A stretch of DNA of 64,000 bases from Procambarus clarkii (taxonomy: Eukaryota > Arthropoda > Malacostraca > Decapoda > Cambaridae), in the NCBI RefSeq assembly GCF_040958095.1, contig NC_091160.1, positions 43,295,822 through 43,359,821 of the forward strand, in the 5' to 3' direction. Made by a program: the position numbers and the translations under genes. Below the pieces are notes generated by a model. It was given only the letters and a program-made list of their open reading frames with translations. It ran no database searches and was not told the DNA's origin. Within the stretch, counting starts at the first letter, position 1, and each line of letters opens with the position of its first letter. This document shows positions 51,508-62,499 of the stretch, one piece after another.

Positions 51508-52425
51508 AGGGGACATACCATCAAAAATTAAAAGTTGTTCAATTTCAACCAATATTTATTGATTACTTGTATAAGAAAAGGGCTCCAATTGTCCCAAGTT
51601 TCAGCCCCGCAGTCTAAATAGAAATGGTGAAAAAAAAAACTTTATTTTTCAAAAAAATTTCATCATATTCAAAGTCTATCACAAAACAAAAGTGTCAACT
51701 AAAATCTTTTCTATGACACTTCTCTATAATGCATCTAATAAAGGGTTTCTTCACATAGTTTTGTCCAAAATATGTTTAGTGTTACTAATATAAATATTTA
51801 TAAGTCACCCCAAAATTATTACAAAAAATGGTTTATATATACTGTATTTATAAAATAAAATGGAATTATGTAACAAATACCGAGAACATATTATAGAGGC
51901 AGAAACTCTACATATAAGGTGTAAATTTCAAGAAAATTGATTCGTAAATGAAAGAGGACTTACAGTTGTTTTATTTTAAGTATCTTACTTGAACCCACAT
52001 TATGTCAAGATTCTGCCACCTGTGGCCGAGATTGATGTCGACCGATACAGATGGGCACGCGTTCAATAAGATGTATAAGTTTCATATAAATCGCCTGATC
52101 AAAAAGGGAGAAAAAAAATAAGGGAAACAAAAATAAATTATATTTGGATAAAACTAAGTACTAAAATCCTTTATTAGATGTTATTGTGATGGCTGAGTGT
52201 TATAGAAATAATTTCAGTTGACACTTGTGTTTGATGTTAATTTTTGAACATTTTGAAAAAAAAATTTGTAAAGTTTGCTATTTTTGTTCTCCCTTTCTAT
52301 TTAGGCTGTGATGCTGAAACTTGGGCAATTTGGAGCCCTTTTCATATACAACTAGCCATAAAAGTTTGATTGAAATTGAACAGTTTTTCAGTTTATCGAA
52401 TTTTTGAAGGTATAGCCCCCCCCCC
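51508..52425. mobile_element. Non-autonomous DNA transposon with ~145-bp inverted repeats
   Basis: The left end (51508-51650: 'ggggacataccatcaaaaat', 'gaaaagggctccaattgtcc', 'ctaaatagaaatggtgaaaa') is matched in reverse by the right end (about 52275-52425). The inner 620 bp is AT-rich with no ORF. 'ttaa' precedes the left end, but the right junction lies in a C run, so the target duplication is uncertain. It may be a MITE derived from an unidentified transposon. Confidence 0.75.
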
Positions 52426-52516
52426 CACTAAAGGCTTGCATCAAGCCTTAAGCATTGCTCTGGACTATATTGTTCCTATCTCAGTGACAGACACCAATAT
52501 GTAGTCACCAATAACA

Positions 52517-52702
52517 TAACCATAGCATTTGATTTGATTTTAACCTTTTCTAATCTCTAATTGATTTTTCAGATTAAGGACCTGCCCGAAACGCTGTGCG
52601 TACTAGTGGCTTTACAAGATTGTACTGTGTACAATACTATGCTATGTATTCTCACAAGCCCAATGTACCTTCTTGTATATAAATAAATAAATAAATAAAT
52701 AA
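52517..52702 (+). mobile_element. LINE 3' end with 'taaa' tail
   Basis: 'gacctgcccgaaacgctgtg', 'gtactagtggctttacaaga' and 'tgtaccttcttgtatataaa' end in a run of 'taaa' units. It carries the same conserved tail as LINE-C and the 60-kb SINE. Only the 3' end remains. Confidence 0.65.
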
Positions 52703-53060
52703 AACCTCCCCGTCTCTACCATTAAGAGTAGGAGTGCCGCAGGGCAGCCTCTTGGGACCTCTATTATTTCTTATATACATCAATGATTTGCCAAATGTTT
52801 CTAACATTCTTATACCTATACTATTTGCTAACGACACTACCTTCATCTATTCTGACCCCAACCCCCCCCACACACACACACACTAAATAATGTCAACAGA
52901 GAATTAAAAAAAAAAAAGGTCCACTCGTGGATGTCAAGCAACCAACTTGCACTAAACATAGAAAAGACCCGCTACATTTTATTTAGTAGTAAATCATCAA
53001 ATTACATTCAAATTCAGATTAGATACTGTTAACATCAGCGATAAAGATGATGGAAAGTTC
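52703..53060 (+). mobile_element. LINE-C reverse transcriptase fragment (catalytic region)
   Basis: Encodes [19 protein letters not shown] and [20 protein letters not shown], then, in shifted frames, SWMSSNQLALNIEKTRYILF. The usual catalytic FADD reads FAND here. This is the part that precedes the LINE-C sequences at 55250. Several frame breaks and an A-run insertion are visible. Confidence 0.8.
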
Positions 53061-53061
53061 T

Positions 53062-53142
53062 AAGACAAGACATAGACAGGAAGACAAGACATAGACAGGA
53101 AGACAAGACATAGACAGGAAGACAAGACATAGACAGGAAAAA
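53062..53142. repeat. 19-bp tandem repeat, about 4 copies
   Basis: Four units of 'aagacaagacatagacagg' directly after the LINE-C fragment. Confidence 0.9.
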
Positions 53143-53545
53143 GTCTCACAAACAGGCGGTATACTTAATAAAATCAGATATTCTGTTCCAAACTCTGTTT
53201 TTGTCTCATTATACGACATTAATCTATTCCTATCTTATATATAGTACCTACACCCCCCCCCCCTCTCCAAGGTGGAACTACTGACCCCCCCCCCCCTCCC
53301 AGGATGCAGCCCCCCATAACAGTTGATTAACTCCCGGTTACCTGTTTATTGCTGGGTGAAGAGAGGCATTAGGTGAAAGGCAACGTGCCCAACCACTTCC
53401 GTCCCGCCCGGGCACCAAGCCTCTTGCCTCTCTCTTGGTTTGTTCGTACATAGCCATTTCGGACATCGTAGGTTTCGTATACAAACAACAGGTTCGTTCA
53501 ATATTTTATACACAGGAAACCTTTCGTAGATACAAATACCAAAAT

Positions 53546-53552
<7 letters not shown>

Positions 53553-53587
<35 letters not shown>

Positions 53588-53647
53588 TAATAATGTTATA
53601 ATAATTTTATTAATAAATGTCTATTGAGTACATTTATATATATATAT

Positions 53648-53713
<66 letters not shown>
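53553..53713. repeat. (TAA)n and (TA)n microsatellites
   Basis: About 14 'taa' units at 53553-53595, then at 53636-53713 a nearly pure TA run of about 38 units. Any frame read through it is repeat artefact. Confidence 0.97.
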
Positions 53714-53715
<2 letters not shown>

Positions 53716-53774
53716 ATATGCGCTGGCCTGTTTTCCAGAACAACCCCTTTATAATGCACTACTTCCCATAACAA

Positions 53775-54048
53775 CACAAATAATGGGATCCCGGGAGTAC
53801 AGTCGGGGTTCGAATCCCGGCCGGGACCGAAATGGTTGGGTACAATTTCCTTTCACCTCATGCATCCCTTCCCCCCTAGAAGTAAGACGGTACAGTACTC
53901 AGGGGTCAGCGGGGGGGGAGGGGGGGCGCTTCCCTGGGTCAATAATTCCACCTTGGTGGGGGGGGGGAGAGCCCTTGATATAAGCCTAAAGTGTATGAAT
54001 ACGCGTTGGCTTCCTGTCCCCCGACACAATGAATTATTATTATAATTG
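53775..54048 (+). mobile_element. tRNA-derived SINE, full length
   Basis: 'ggagtacagtcggggttcga' (head and B box), 'ggttgggtacaatttccttt', several G runs and the end 'ggcttcctgtcccccgacac' followed by an 'att'-rich tail. It belongs to the same family as 6346-6628. Confidence 0.8.
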
Positions 54049-54565
54049 TATAAAAAGGATACGACCAAATGTAAACTGTGTCAACAAAATTATTCGCACA
54101 CCCTCCGTCACTATGTGATGGAGTGCGAAAAGATACGTGAATTTAGAGACAATTTTATAACCAATGTTCCAGCGATGTGTCAATATTTCATTCAAAATGA
54201 TCTGCTACCAGAAATTTTAGCCAAATATCCCCAGTTTGTTAACTGTAGGTAGTAACTAAGTGATTGTAACCTATCCACTGCTGCCCACTGGATGGGGGGG
54301 GCGGTGTGCAGGACAAACATATCAATTGTGACACTAGCTCTCCACATATGTCAGTTGCTTAATTTACAACCTGTACTTGAGGTCGATCTCGAACCCATTG
54401 TTGTTGTGATGACTTAAATTGAATTTTGTAACTAGCTCATCAAGATTGTAACTTGGCTTAGCTAAATGAATTGTGGGGTTCAGTCCCTGAGCCCATTATG
54501 TGCCTCTGTAACCCTTCCCACTACCGCCCACAAGATGGGTATGGGGTGCATAATAAATGAACTAA
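54049..54565 (+). mobile_element. LINE-E 3' end: terminal ORF2 piece plus 3'UTR
   Basis: The bases 54049-54252 encode TTKCKLCQQNYSHTLRHYVM, ECEKIREFRDNF and LLPEILAKYPQFVNCR then a stop. This Cys/His end resembles that of LINE-A ORF2, so LINE-E is probably a third RNase H-type lineage. The 3'UTR (to about 54565) matches 6831-6961 and 8037-8230. Confidence 0.8.
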
Positions 54566-54667
54566 CCTAAAAAACTAGTTACTTGGTATAGAGGACAGAT
54601 CGCACACATATATTGATCAATCAATATAAACCTTTTGTTTATATTGATACAAAAATAAAGACACAAA

Positions 54668-54702
54668 AAAGTTGTATGATAAAGTTTTTATCATACAACT
54701 TT
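54668..54702. other. Perfect 16-bp hairpin
   Basis: 'aaagttgtatgataaa' at 54668-54683 is exactly complementary to 54687-54702, with a 3-nt loop. The region is AT-rich intergenic DNA; no function is known. Confidence 0.6.
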
Positions 54703-54898
54703 GTTGTGCCTTGTATAGGACACAAAAAGTTGTATGTTTGGTAAATATATGATTGGTCAATATTAAAGCCACAATATAATGCTATTAACAGTAATAATGC
54801 ATTATAACAATATAATGTAATATTGAACAATGATAATAAATCTGGTCAATATTAACGCCACAGTATAATGCTATTAACAATTAAAAAGCTTCTTAACA

Positions 54899-55214
54899 GA
54901 TATATCGTTATTAAATTAAGTTGAGTGATGTGATTAACATAATACGCAGAAAACACCTGACTGAATTTACCTGAGGACCACTAACACTAGTGGCCTCGAC
55001 GAGGACAGGAAGCCGGCGGCTTGTCAAATGTCCTCTCCCCCTCTTTTGTGGCCAGTTTTTGGCTAGACTCATTTACTGTGATAGTTATACTTGTATATAA
55101 TAATATGTATTAAAAGGTAAACGCCTAACATGTAATATTAATTAATAAAGAGAGAACCCACTAGATTTAGTCAATCTTAATGATAATAATGTTGATTTAT
55201 TTAGGGGAATACAT
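54899..55214. repeat. First copy of a ~320-380-bp direct duplication
   Basis: From 'atatatcgttattaaattaa' to 'aataatgttgatttatttag' this segment recurs at 56108-56490 with small indels. Both copies include 'ggccactaacactagtggcc', a palindromic word of the LINE-F tail, and 'gacaggaagcc'. A LINE-C fragment lies between the copies. Confidence 0.85.
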
Positions 55215-55249
55215 TTCAGGGCCCAATAAGAAATGATGGGCCTCACAAT

Positions 55250-56107
55250 TAATTGAAATATTATAATATTTCAAACAAACTCACCCTTAACATTGATAAA
55301 ACTTTCTATATTCTGTTTGGCAATAAATCCTCTAATCAAATAATTCTCAGAATAAACAATACCCAAATTTGTAACAAAATAGATGGCAAATTCCTTGGCA
55401 TTCTCATTGACCACAAGCTGAATTTCCAGGGACACAATATAAATATATAAAAATAAATATATAAAAAAAAGTTTCAAAAACTGTTGGCATTCTTTCTAAG
55501 ATCAGATATTATGTACCTCGCCCTGCCCTGGTGACTCTGTAATGTAATGAACTGTAATGCCAATCCTGACCTCAAAAGCTTCCTAGAAGGTTGTAACAGA
55601 ACCCATGAGCACCACACCAGAAACAAATACCGTTTTGATATTCCTAGAGTACGACTTAATCAAACTAGAAATGCTCTACAAATCAAGGGACCCAGAATGT
55701 GGAATGACCTTCCCAATCATGTTAAAGACTGTACCTCTCTCAACCAGTTTAAGATAAAAACGAAGCACTACCTAATAAATTCCCTGTAACCTACCTTACC
55801 CCTCTATTGTCAACCCATGTTTGTTTTCTTAAACAACGCTGTTTGTCGACCTAATTGTATTTGTGCTGCTTTTTCAGCCATGTTCCACCCTTTCTTATTT
55901 TTATTTGTTATCAACACATTTTAAACTTTAAACTCAATTAGTATTAAGTTTTAGTCATTAATGTTGTTCCTGCCCGAAACGCTTTGCGTAATAGTGGCTT
56001 TAGACATTGTATGTACTAGCTCTATCTATTAATCCATCAACTTTGTGTCCTACCTTGTATGTATATACCTTACCTGAATAAAAAATTTAATTAAATTAAT
56101 TTAATTT
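55250..56107 (+). mobile_element. LINE-C 3' half, second copy with internal deletion
   Basis: Encodes NKLTLNIDKTFYILFGNKSS and KFLGILIDHKLNFQGH, then after a gap NPDLKSFLEGCNRTHEHHTR and GPRMWNDLPNHVKDC. Compared with 6963-8036 it lacks about 200 bp in the middle of the coding part. The 3'UTR again carries 'cccgaaacgctttgcgtaat' and ends 'ttaatttaattt'. Confidence 0.85.
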
Positions 56108-56490
56108 AATATATCGTTATTAAATTAAGTTGAGTGATGTGAGTGATTAAGTTGAGTGATTAACATAACAATAATACGCATAAAACACCTGACTTAATTT
56201 ACCTGAGGGCCACTAACACTAGTGGCCTCAACGAGGACAGGAAGTCCGCGGCTTGTCAAATGTCCCCCCCCCCTTTTTTGTGGCCAGTTTTGGCTGGTAA
56301 AAACTGGCCAGTTTTTGGCTAGACTCATTTACTGTAATAGTTATAATTGTATATAATAATATGTATTTAAAGGTAAACGCCTAACATGTAATATTAATTA
56401 ATTAAGAGAGAAGCCACCTGATCTCACCTTCAAGGACTAGATTTACTCAATCATATTGGTAATAATGTTGATTTATTTAGGAGGAATATT
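56108..56490. repeat. Second copy of the direct duplication
   Basis: Matches 54899-55214 with a few extra blocks (a repeated 'ttgagtgatt' near 56150 and a repeated 'ggccagttttggct' near 56285). It runs directly into the (TA)n tract at 56496. Confidence 0.85.
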
Positions 56491-56492
56491 TG

Positions 56493-56495
<3 letters not shown>

Positions 56496-56588
<93 letters not shown>

Positions 56589-56888
56589 AAATATGACCGA
56601 AAAAGTAAGATTAATAATTCTAACACGAATTTTCTCTATCTTTCTTACGTTTCTTTTTACTGTCTTTGAAAATGTCTTTGAAGTCTTTGAAAATGTAATA
56701 AGTTTTACGAAACGCGCTCAAGTGTCGCGTCAGACTAGAAATAAAAATGAATTTTGGAGAATTGATCTTTGAATTACCATCAACAGTGAAAAGAAACGTA
56801 AGAAAGATAGAGAAAATTCGTGTTAGAGTTATTAATCTTACTTTTTCGGTCATATTTAATAATATATGTCTACAGGAAAGACTGCTAC

Positions 56889-56960
<72 letters not shown>
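56496..56960. repeat. (TA)n tracts on either side of an inverted-repeat element
   Basis: TA runs occupy 56496-56584 and 56895-56957. The material between them is the MITE at 56577-56868 plus a short linker. Confidence 0.95.
56577..56868. mobile_element. MITE with ~80-bp terminal inverted repeats in a (TA)n tract
   Basis: The left arm (56577-56661: 'ttaaatatgaccgaaaaagt', 'taacacgaattttctctatc') is matched in reverse by the right arm (56786-56868) with about one mismatch. The centre (about 125 bp) has 'acgaaacgcgctcaagtgtc'. No ORF of its own is present. Insertion into TA would be hidden by the repeat. Confidence 0.85.
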
Positions 56961-56963
<3 letters not shown>

Positions 56964-57604
56964 TGTTTGCCACGACTTTTTTGTTAATTTGGAGCTTTGT
57001 ACGCATGTATACCCATGCATCATGCATACTCTATCAATGTTTCTGCTTTCATGTATCTTAATTGTACTCATTATAATTTAGACATGTAATGTAATGTAAT
57101 TTAACTTACATTTATGTAGGTGGGTAATTCTAGGTAATTAGTAATGCTAATTATTTAGGCTTAACTTACTCGTGCATGGGCGATATATGCATCCCTTCCT
57201 TATTATTGTTAAGTGCACCATTTATAATTTTAGGGTAAATTCTCTAACCTTGTAATCTTTATTTAGGTATCACTTACTGTGTTCGGGTGCATGTGTCTCT
57301 ACTTACGTAGAGTAGTATACAAGTATAGTTATTAAGGTCACTTAACACATGTATTCCTACACATGTACACCATAGGCTGCAACTGTAGTTAAGAATTATT
57401 ACCAACTATGTATGGTGTTTCAGTTTCACCCGAATGATCCAAAAAATATTTTTTTGTTGTATTAAACATATAAAACCAGTGGGTACTTCGTCTATTATAC
57501 ATGTCTCATGTATAAGGAGTTGTGAATATAGGGCCATCTTGGTGCAAATCTTTTGGGTTTTGACATCACTGTAAATGTAGCCTAGATTGTAGTCACCTAA
57601 TTGG

Positions 57605-58365
57605 ACCTTTTACCTGAGTTTACTTGATAGCCACTAACACTAGTGGCCTCGACGAGGAAAGGAAGCCGGCGGCTTGTCGAAGGTCCCCCCCAATTTGCCT
57701 TGATGATTTTTTTCCAGATGTACTTTAAAAGTTAACAGAGTTTTGGCAGTTACAGCTTCTGTCGGTAGGCGGTTCCATGGGTTAATAACCCTGTGAGTGA
57801 AAAAGCATCTGGTGTTCTCAGTCCAACATTGTGGGTTGTTGAGCTTGAACCCGTTGCTCCTTGTTCGTGTTACATCTGACCTGCTTAAGATCTGGCTATT
57901 AACATCCTCCAGGTACAAGTGTAAACTATGTGGTATGTTAAGGTCTCACACCCTTGCCCATTTTGTTCTTGATTGTCCATTGATTAATAAAGGTTGATGA
58001 TATACTTGAGAGATATAAGAATTTTGCACCAAGACTGTAATCTTTTGTTGCATTATCTGCATGTCTCTTGCAAATTGTCTATACAGTATACCTAGGTCAT
58101 AAAAGTATTTGTGTATGTCTGGTACCATACTACTTGTATAAAGGAGGAATGTATATATTTATCTCTCAGAATGTTTGGTAATATGTTTATTGTTTGTGAT
58201 GTGTTTATATGTATGTATTAACACGTTGTACTGAACGGGGTGAGAATAGCTTGAGCTACCTCATCCCTTTGTGTGTATTTTACCTCAATAAACTTATTTC
58301 AATTTTAATTTCAACATCCTCCAAATTGTTCAGTATTTTAAAAGTTTTAATGAGATCCGTCTGTT
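57605..58365 (-). mobile_element. LINE-F 3' end, interrupted by LINE-A
   Basis: On minus, LLKILNNLEDVNSQILSRSD-like reading, then FKLNNPQCWTENTRCFFTHR, VINPWNRLPTEAVTAKTLLT and the 3' tail 'gacaagccgccggcttcctt'. The LINE-A tail at 57912-58312 splits it; the reading continues across the target duplication at 58313-58365. Confidence 0.8.
57912..58312 (+). mobile_element. LINE-A 3' end, truncated copy with TSD
   Basis: 401 bp matching the end of the full LINE-A, including GMLRSHTLAH and the end 'aacttatttcaattt'. Flanking 11-bp repeats, 'aacatcctcca', are at 57901-57911 and 58313-58323. An internal deletion removes part of the ORF2 end. Confidence 0.9.
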
Positions 58366-59036
58366 TCCAATGTTGTTAACCCTGTGGCATTTTTAACTTC
58401 TTACCCGTTGCTTTCTCTCCGCCAGACAGAAAGCCATGTGAATTTGGAGAGATAAAGGAATTTATAAATAGTGAATATATAAGAATTAAAATTGAGTAAA
58501 AGGTCGAAAGGAAGTTAATAATATTCAAAATTTCCCGCCACTCCACTGTTCAGTGTTACCAAAATATTTTAAAAACTAATTATTGTGATATACCAAAATA
58601 TAGTGGTTTCCTATAAGGTATAGTTGATTTGATGTAAATTTTTATTAATATTATTTAATGTATAGAGTGATTTGCTAAGCATTAGTATATGGATATAAGA
58701 GAGAGAGATGAGTTGACCGGCAGAACACAGTGGCATCACTATGGCGGCATCTGCACACATCATCACGTACACAGATGCTCGCCTGGTGTTCTCACCCACA
58801 GTAATTTTGTATATGGCTATAACTCACAAGAAAGAAATGATCCTCATGACGACAAAATAATCGATATTACTATCTAAGAATAATTTGAGATTTTAATCAA
58901 TATATTTCTGCCGAACTAAGAGGCTTATATGATCTCAGCATCTTTTTGTTTTGACCAGTCGACTCTTGGGTGTCAGTGGGAGGAGTTGTGCGCGCCGGGT
59001 CCTGACAGCCGCCACTGGATTACGTCCCCTTTCACT

Positions 59037-59088
59037 ATGTCAGGCGATATTCAAGTTAAAAAGCGCAAGGGAAAGGGCAAAAAGAAAG
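59037..59088 (+). CDS. Candidate first coding exon of an unidentified lysine-rich protein
   Basis: ATG at 59037 opens MSGDIQVKKRKGKGKKK, ending at a good donor (AAAG then gtacgt). The preceding 100 bp is GC-richer than the surroundings ('gcgcgccgggtcctgacagc'), as expected near an animal promoter. No second exon could be recognised before the right edge; the intron would start with the minisatellite at 59225. I do not recognise the protein. It could be a spurious short frame. Confidence 0.4.
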
Positions 59089-59224
59089 GTACGTGTGTGT
59101 TAGTGACCGGTGTTGTGTGTTGGTTAGATGCGGATGACATGTCCCACAATTTATAGCGGTAGTGGCAAGATATTGTTTGTTGTCATTCTCCTGTTTACCA
59201 CACGAAGGTGGCCTCTGTGGCTAG

Positions 59225-59845
59225 GCTTTGGTGCAGGGCTGTTGTATATGGTCATGCAGGGGTGCTGTATAGGGCCATGCAGGGGTGCTGTATAGGGCCC
59301 TGTAGGGGTGCTGTATAGGGCCATGCAGGGGTGCTGTATAGGGCCATGCAGGGGTGCTGTATAGGGCCCTGTAGGGGTGCTGTATAGGGCCATGTAGGGG
59401 TGTTGTATAGGGCCCTGTAGGGGTGCTGTATAGGGCCGTGTAGGGGTGTTGTATAGGGCCGTGTAGGGTTGCTGTATAGGACCGTGCAGGGTTACTGTAT
59501 AGGGCCGTGCAGGGCTGCTGTATAGGGCCGTGCAGGGTTACTGTATAGGGCCGTGCAGGGCTGCTGTATAGGACCGTGTAGGGCTGCTGTATAGGACCAT
59601 GTAGGGCTGCTGTATAGGACCATGTAGGGCTGCTGTATAGGACCATGTAGGGCTGCTGTATAGGACCATGTAGGGCTGCTGTATAGGACCATGTAGGGCT
59701 GCTGTATAGGACCATGTAGGGCTGCTGTATAGGACCATGTAGGGCTGCTGTATAGGACCATGTAGGGCTGCTGTATAGGACCATGTAGGGCTGCTGTATA
59801 GGACCATGCAGGGGTGCTGTATAGGGTCATGCAGGGTTCCGGTAT
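59225..59845. repeat. 23-bp minisatellite
   Basis: About 27 units of 'ggctgctgtataggaccatg' plus 'tag'. Left units have 'ggggtgctgtatagggcc' and right units 'gggctgctgtataggacc', so two subtypes are separated along the array. Long minus-strand frames here (repeated GPIQQPYMVLYSSPTWSYT-like) are artefacts. Confidence 0.97.
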
Positions 59846-60054
59846 AGGGCCACCAGAGGGTTCCTGGCCAGTTAGACTTAAAAGGAACCACTCTCGGCTG
59901 TAGGGCAATAGAGCATGATAATAAAGGAAGCTACAGATAGCCTATTAGCCCATGCCAGGCCAGTAATTTTCAAAGTAATCCCTAAAGTTAAAGCAGTGTC
60001 ACTTTGCACACAGTATGTAAAAAAAAATTCTTCCTTAGATTAGAATCCTTCTTT

Positions 60055-60315
60055 TAGATTGCAGTTCCATCAGCGTAGTGGTGAGATGCTTGCCTGGTGT
60101 TTCGCGAGCGTGAAACCCTGTCCTGGGTTGTCCTGGGTTCATATCCTGGCTGGGAAAGATTTTCTGGGCGCAAATCCTTAACTGTAGCCTCTGTTTAACC
60201 CAACAGTAAAATGGGTACCTGGTGGTTGAAGGATTTGGCGGGTCGTATTCCGGGGAACGTAGAATTAAGTACTTGCCCGAAACGCTATGCGTGTGTGGCT
60301 GTACAAGAATGTAAG
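60055..60315 (+). mobile_element. tRNA-derived SINE with LINE-like 3' tail, near full length
   Basis: The head 'cagcgtagtggtgagatgct' and B box 'gggttcatatcctggctggg' are followed by 'tctgtttaacccaacagtaa', 'ggcgggtcgtattccgggga' and 'ttgcccgaaacgctatgcgt'. The last word is shared with the LINE-C 3'UTR. Truncated copies are at 7692-7884 and 8216-8300. Confidence 0.85.
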
Positions 60316-61321
60316 AACTGTAAAAATGTAACAAAAAAAGATGTTGTTTAAAGAGCAGTGATGGCATAAAATGGAATGACGTTTGTCCTCTTTTTAACCC
60401 CTACTCTTTGAGGCAGCTCCTACGTATACCCAAGCATACTTGCTGGGGTATACAGGTAACCTGAATACAGGTATTCGGGTAAATATGCAGTCCAACAATT
60501 AGAAAACTATCTACTGTATAGGTGAAATGCATGTGTACAACTTGACTGTACACCAGGAATCACACTGTATGATAAAATATGAACCATCCGGGGACGTTGT
60601 GTAGAGTACTGACCCGGGGAATGGCGGGGGTGGAGGAAGAATTACACTATATGGTAGGCAGTGTAGGAACCATTCGGGGGTGTTGATTGATAATCTATTC
60701 TGAATGTCTGCTCGTAATAATTTGTCCATAATAAAAAAGTTCTTAGAATCATTGTTGTGAATTATTTAAATTTTGTCAAGAACACCATTTTGCCAAATGT
60801 TTTCTTCTTAATTAGTACTGTACATATGTTATATTATGTATACAGCAGTATCAGCATGAATTACCTCTTCCAGACTACCATGTTTTTGTGGAATTTGAGA
60901 TTATCATTAAGCGAAGTTTTGATAGTCGTGAATCTTCGGACACAGAAAATTATGGACATTCTCAGTAGATTAAAAAGTAGTAATACTGTATTGTGCTTTA
61001 GTAGAAGTTAGTATGAATTGAAAGAGGAGCCATTCTTCTATAAAGTAACACTGTGCATTCAAATCTCATGATTATATTAAAAACTCAGTGTCTGGAGTCG
61101 TGGTTTTTGCAAAGTGCTCAAACACCCAAGTGTCATTCTCCAGTTTAATGTAAATTAAACCCATCCCATACTGTTGCAGGGAAAAAATTGAACATGATCA
61201 CTAGAAAGAACCTGGCAACATTTTCCAGGTGAATCCCCCAAAGTGAGCATAGATTTGTTCTGGTTGTTGTTGTTGCTTGTGTTGTACAGGGTATGGATTT
61301 CCTGACACTATATATTGGAGC

Positions 61322-61760
61322 TATCACTTTCTAGTGTGTGGTTTGGTCAACATCACTGTCTAGTGTGTGGTTTGGTCAACATTACTGTCTAGTGTGTGGT
61401 TTGGTCAACATCACTGTCTAGTGTGTGGTTTGGTCAACATCACTGTCTAGTGTGTGGTTTGGTCAACATTACTGTCTAGTGTGTGGTTTGGTCAACATTA
61501 CTGTCTAGTGTGTGGTTTGGTCAACATCACTGTCTAGTGTGTGGTTTGGTCAACATTACTGTCTAGTGTGTGGTTTGGTCAACATCACTGTCTAGTGTGT
61601 GGTTTGGTCAACATCACTGTCTAGTGTGTGGTTTGGTCAACATCACTGTCTAGTGTGTGGTTTGGTCAACATCACTGTCTAGTGTGTGGTTTGGTCAACA
61701 TCACTGTCTAGTGTGTGGTTTGGTCAACATCACTGTCTAGTGTGTGGTTTGGTCAACATA
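61322..61760. repeat. 29-bp satellite array
   Basis: About 15 nearly identical units of 'ctagtgtgtggtttggtcaa' plus 'catcactgt' or 'cattactgt'. The core equals the end of the dispersed repeats at 5283 and 29320. A LINE-G fragment begins exactly where the array ends. Confidence 0.97.
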
Positions 61761-62085
61761 GAGGTGTATAAGTGGATGAATGGGCATAGAAAAGGGGGAT
61801 ATTAATATGGTATTAAAAGTATCAACACAATTCAGAACACGAAACATTGGGTATAAATTGGATAAGTTTAGATTTAGGAAAGACCTGGGTAAATACTGGT
61901 TCAGTAACAGGGTTGTTGATTTGTGGAACCAATTACCACGTAATGTGAAGGAGGTGGGGTCCCTCGATTGTTTCAAACGCGGGTTGGACATGTATATGAG
62001 TGGGATTGGGTGGTTATAAATAGGAGCTGCCTCGTATGGGCCAATAGGCCTTCTGCAGTTACCTTTATTCTTATGTTCTTTAGCA
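61761..62085 (+). mobile_element. LINE-G 3' fragment
   Basis: Encodes VYKWMNGHRKGDINMVLKVS (with one frame change), KLDKFRFRKDLGKYWFSNRV and DLWNQLPRNVKEVGSLDCFK, then the tail 'ggccttctgcagttaccttt'. It matches the end of the 29965-30925 copy. Confidence 0.85.
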
Positions 62086-62499
62086 TAGTAGCTAAAGTTA
62101 GAAAGTTCTGGGTATAAGACACTTTGTGCAATAATTTGTTGTCACAAATAACAAAAGATATTTATAATAGTATTGTATAGGCCAAGACTATTGTATAAAC
62201 TGTGTGTTGGCTGTTATCCCACCCATGTTTTGGAGAATTTCACCTGTATAAACATGTACAGTATTGTTTGCTTAACAAAGGTCATGAGTGGTAACTGGAA
62301 TTCAGTAAAGCAATCTTCAAACACTGCACTTTGTCTTGTGGGTTTTGTGTGTGTTCCATGCTTCTTCAGGCTTCATGCCTGGGTCTTTGGTGGTTTTTGC
62401 CCTTGGCCTGTCAGGCTTAGTGCTTTCTGATTTTCCATGGGCTGGTTTGGCTACTAGCTCTTTGTTTGATAGGTGCTACATAGTTTATCTTCTGGGCAG

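Noticed and set aside
53624-57081. Frames encoding runs of I and Y
   Set aside because: They lie in (TA)n tracts and the MITE between them.
59151-59908. Long minus-strand frames rich in P, Y and Q
   Set aside because: They are readings of the 23-bp minisatellite; the array and not selection keeps them open.
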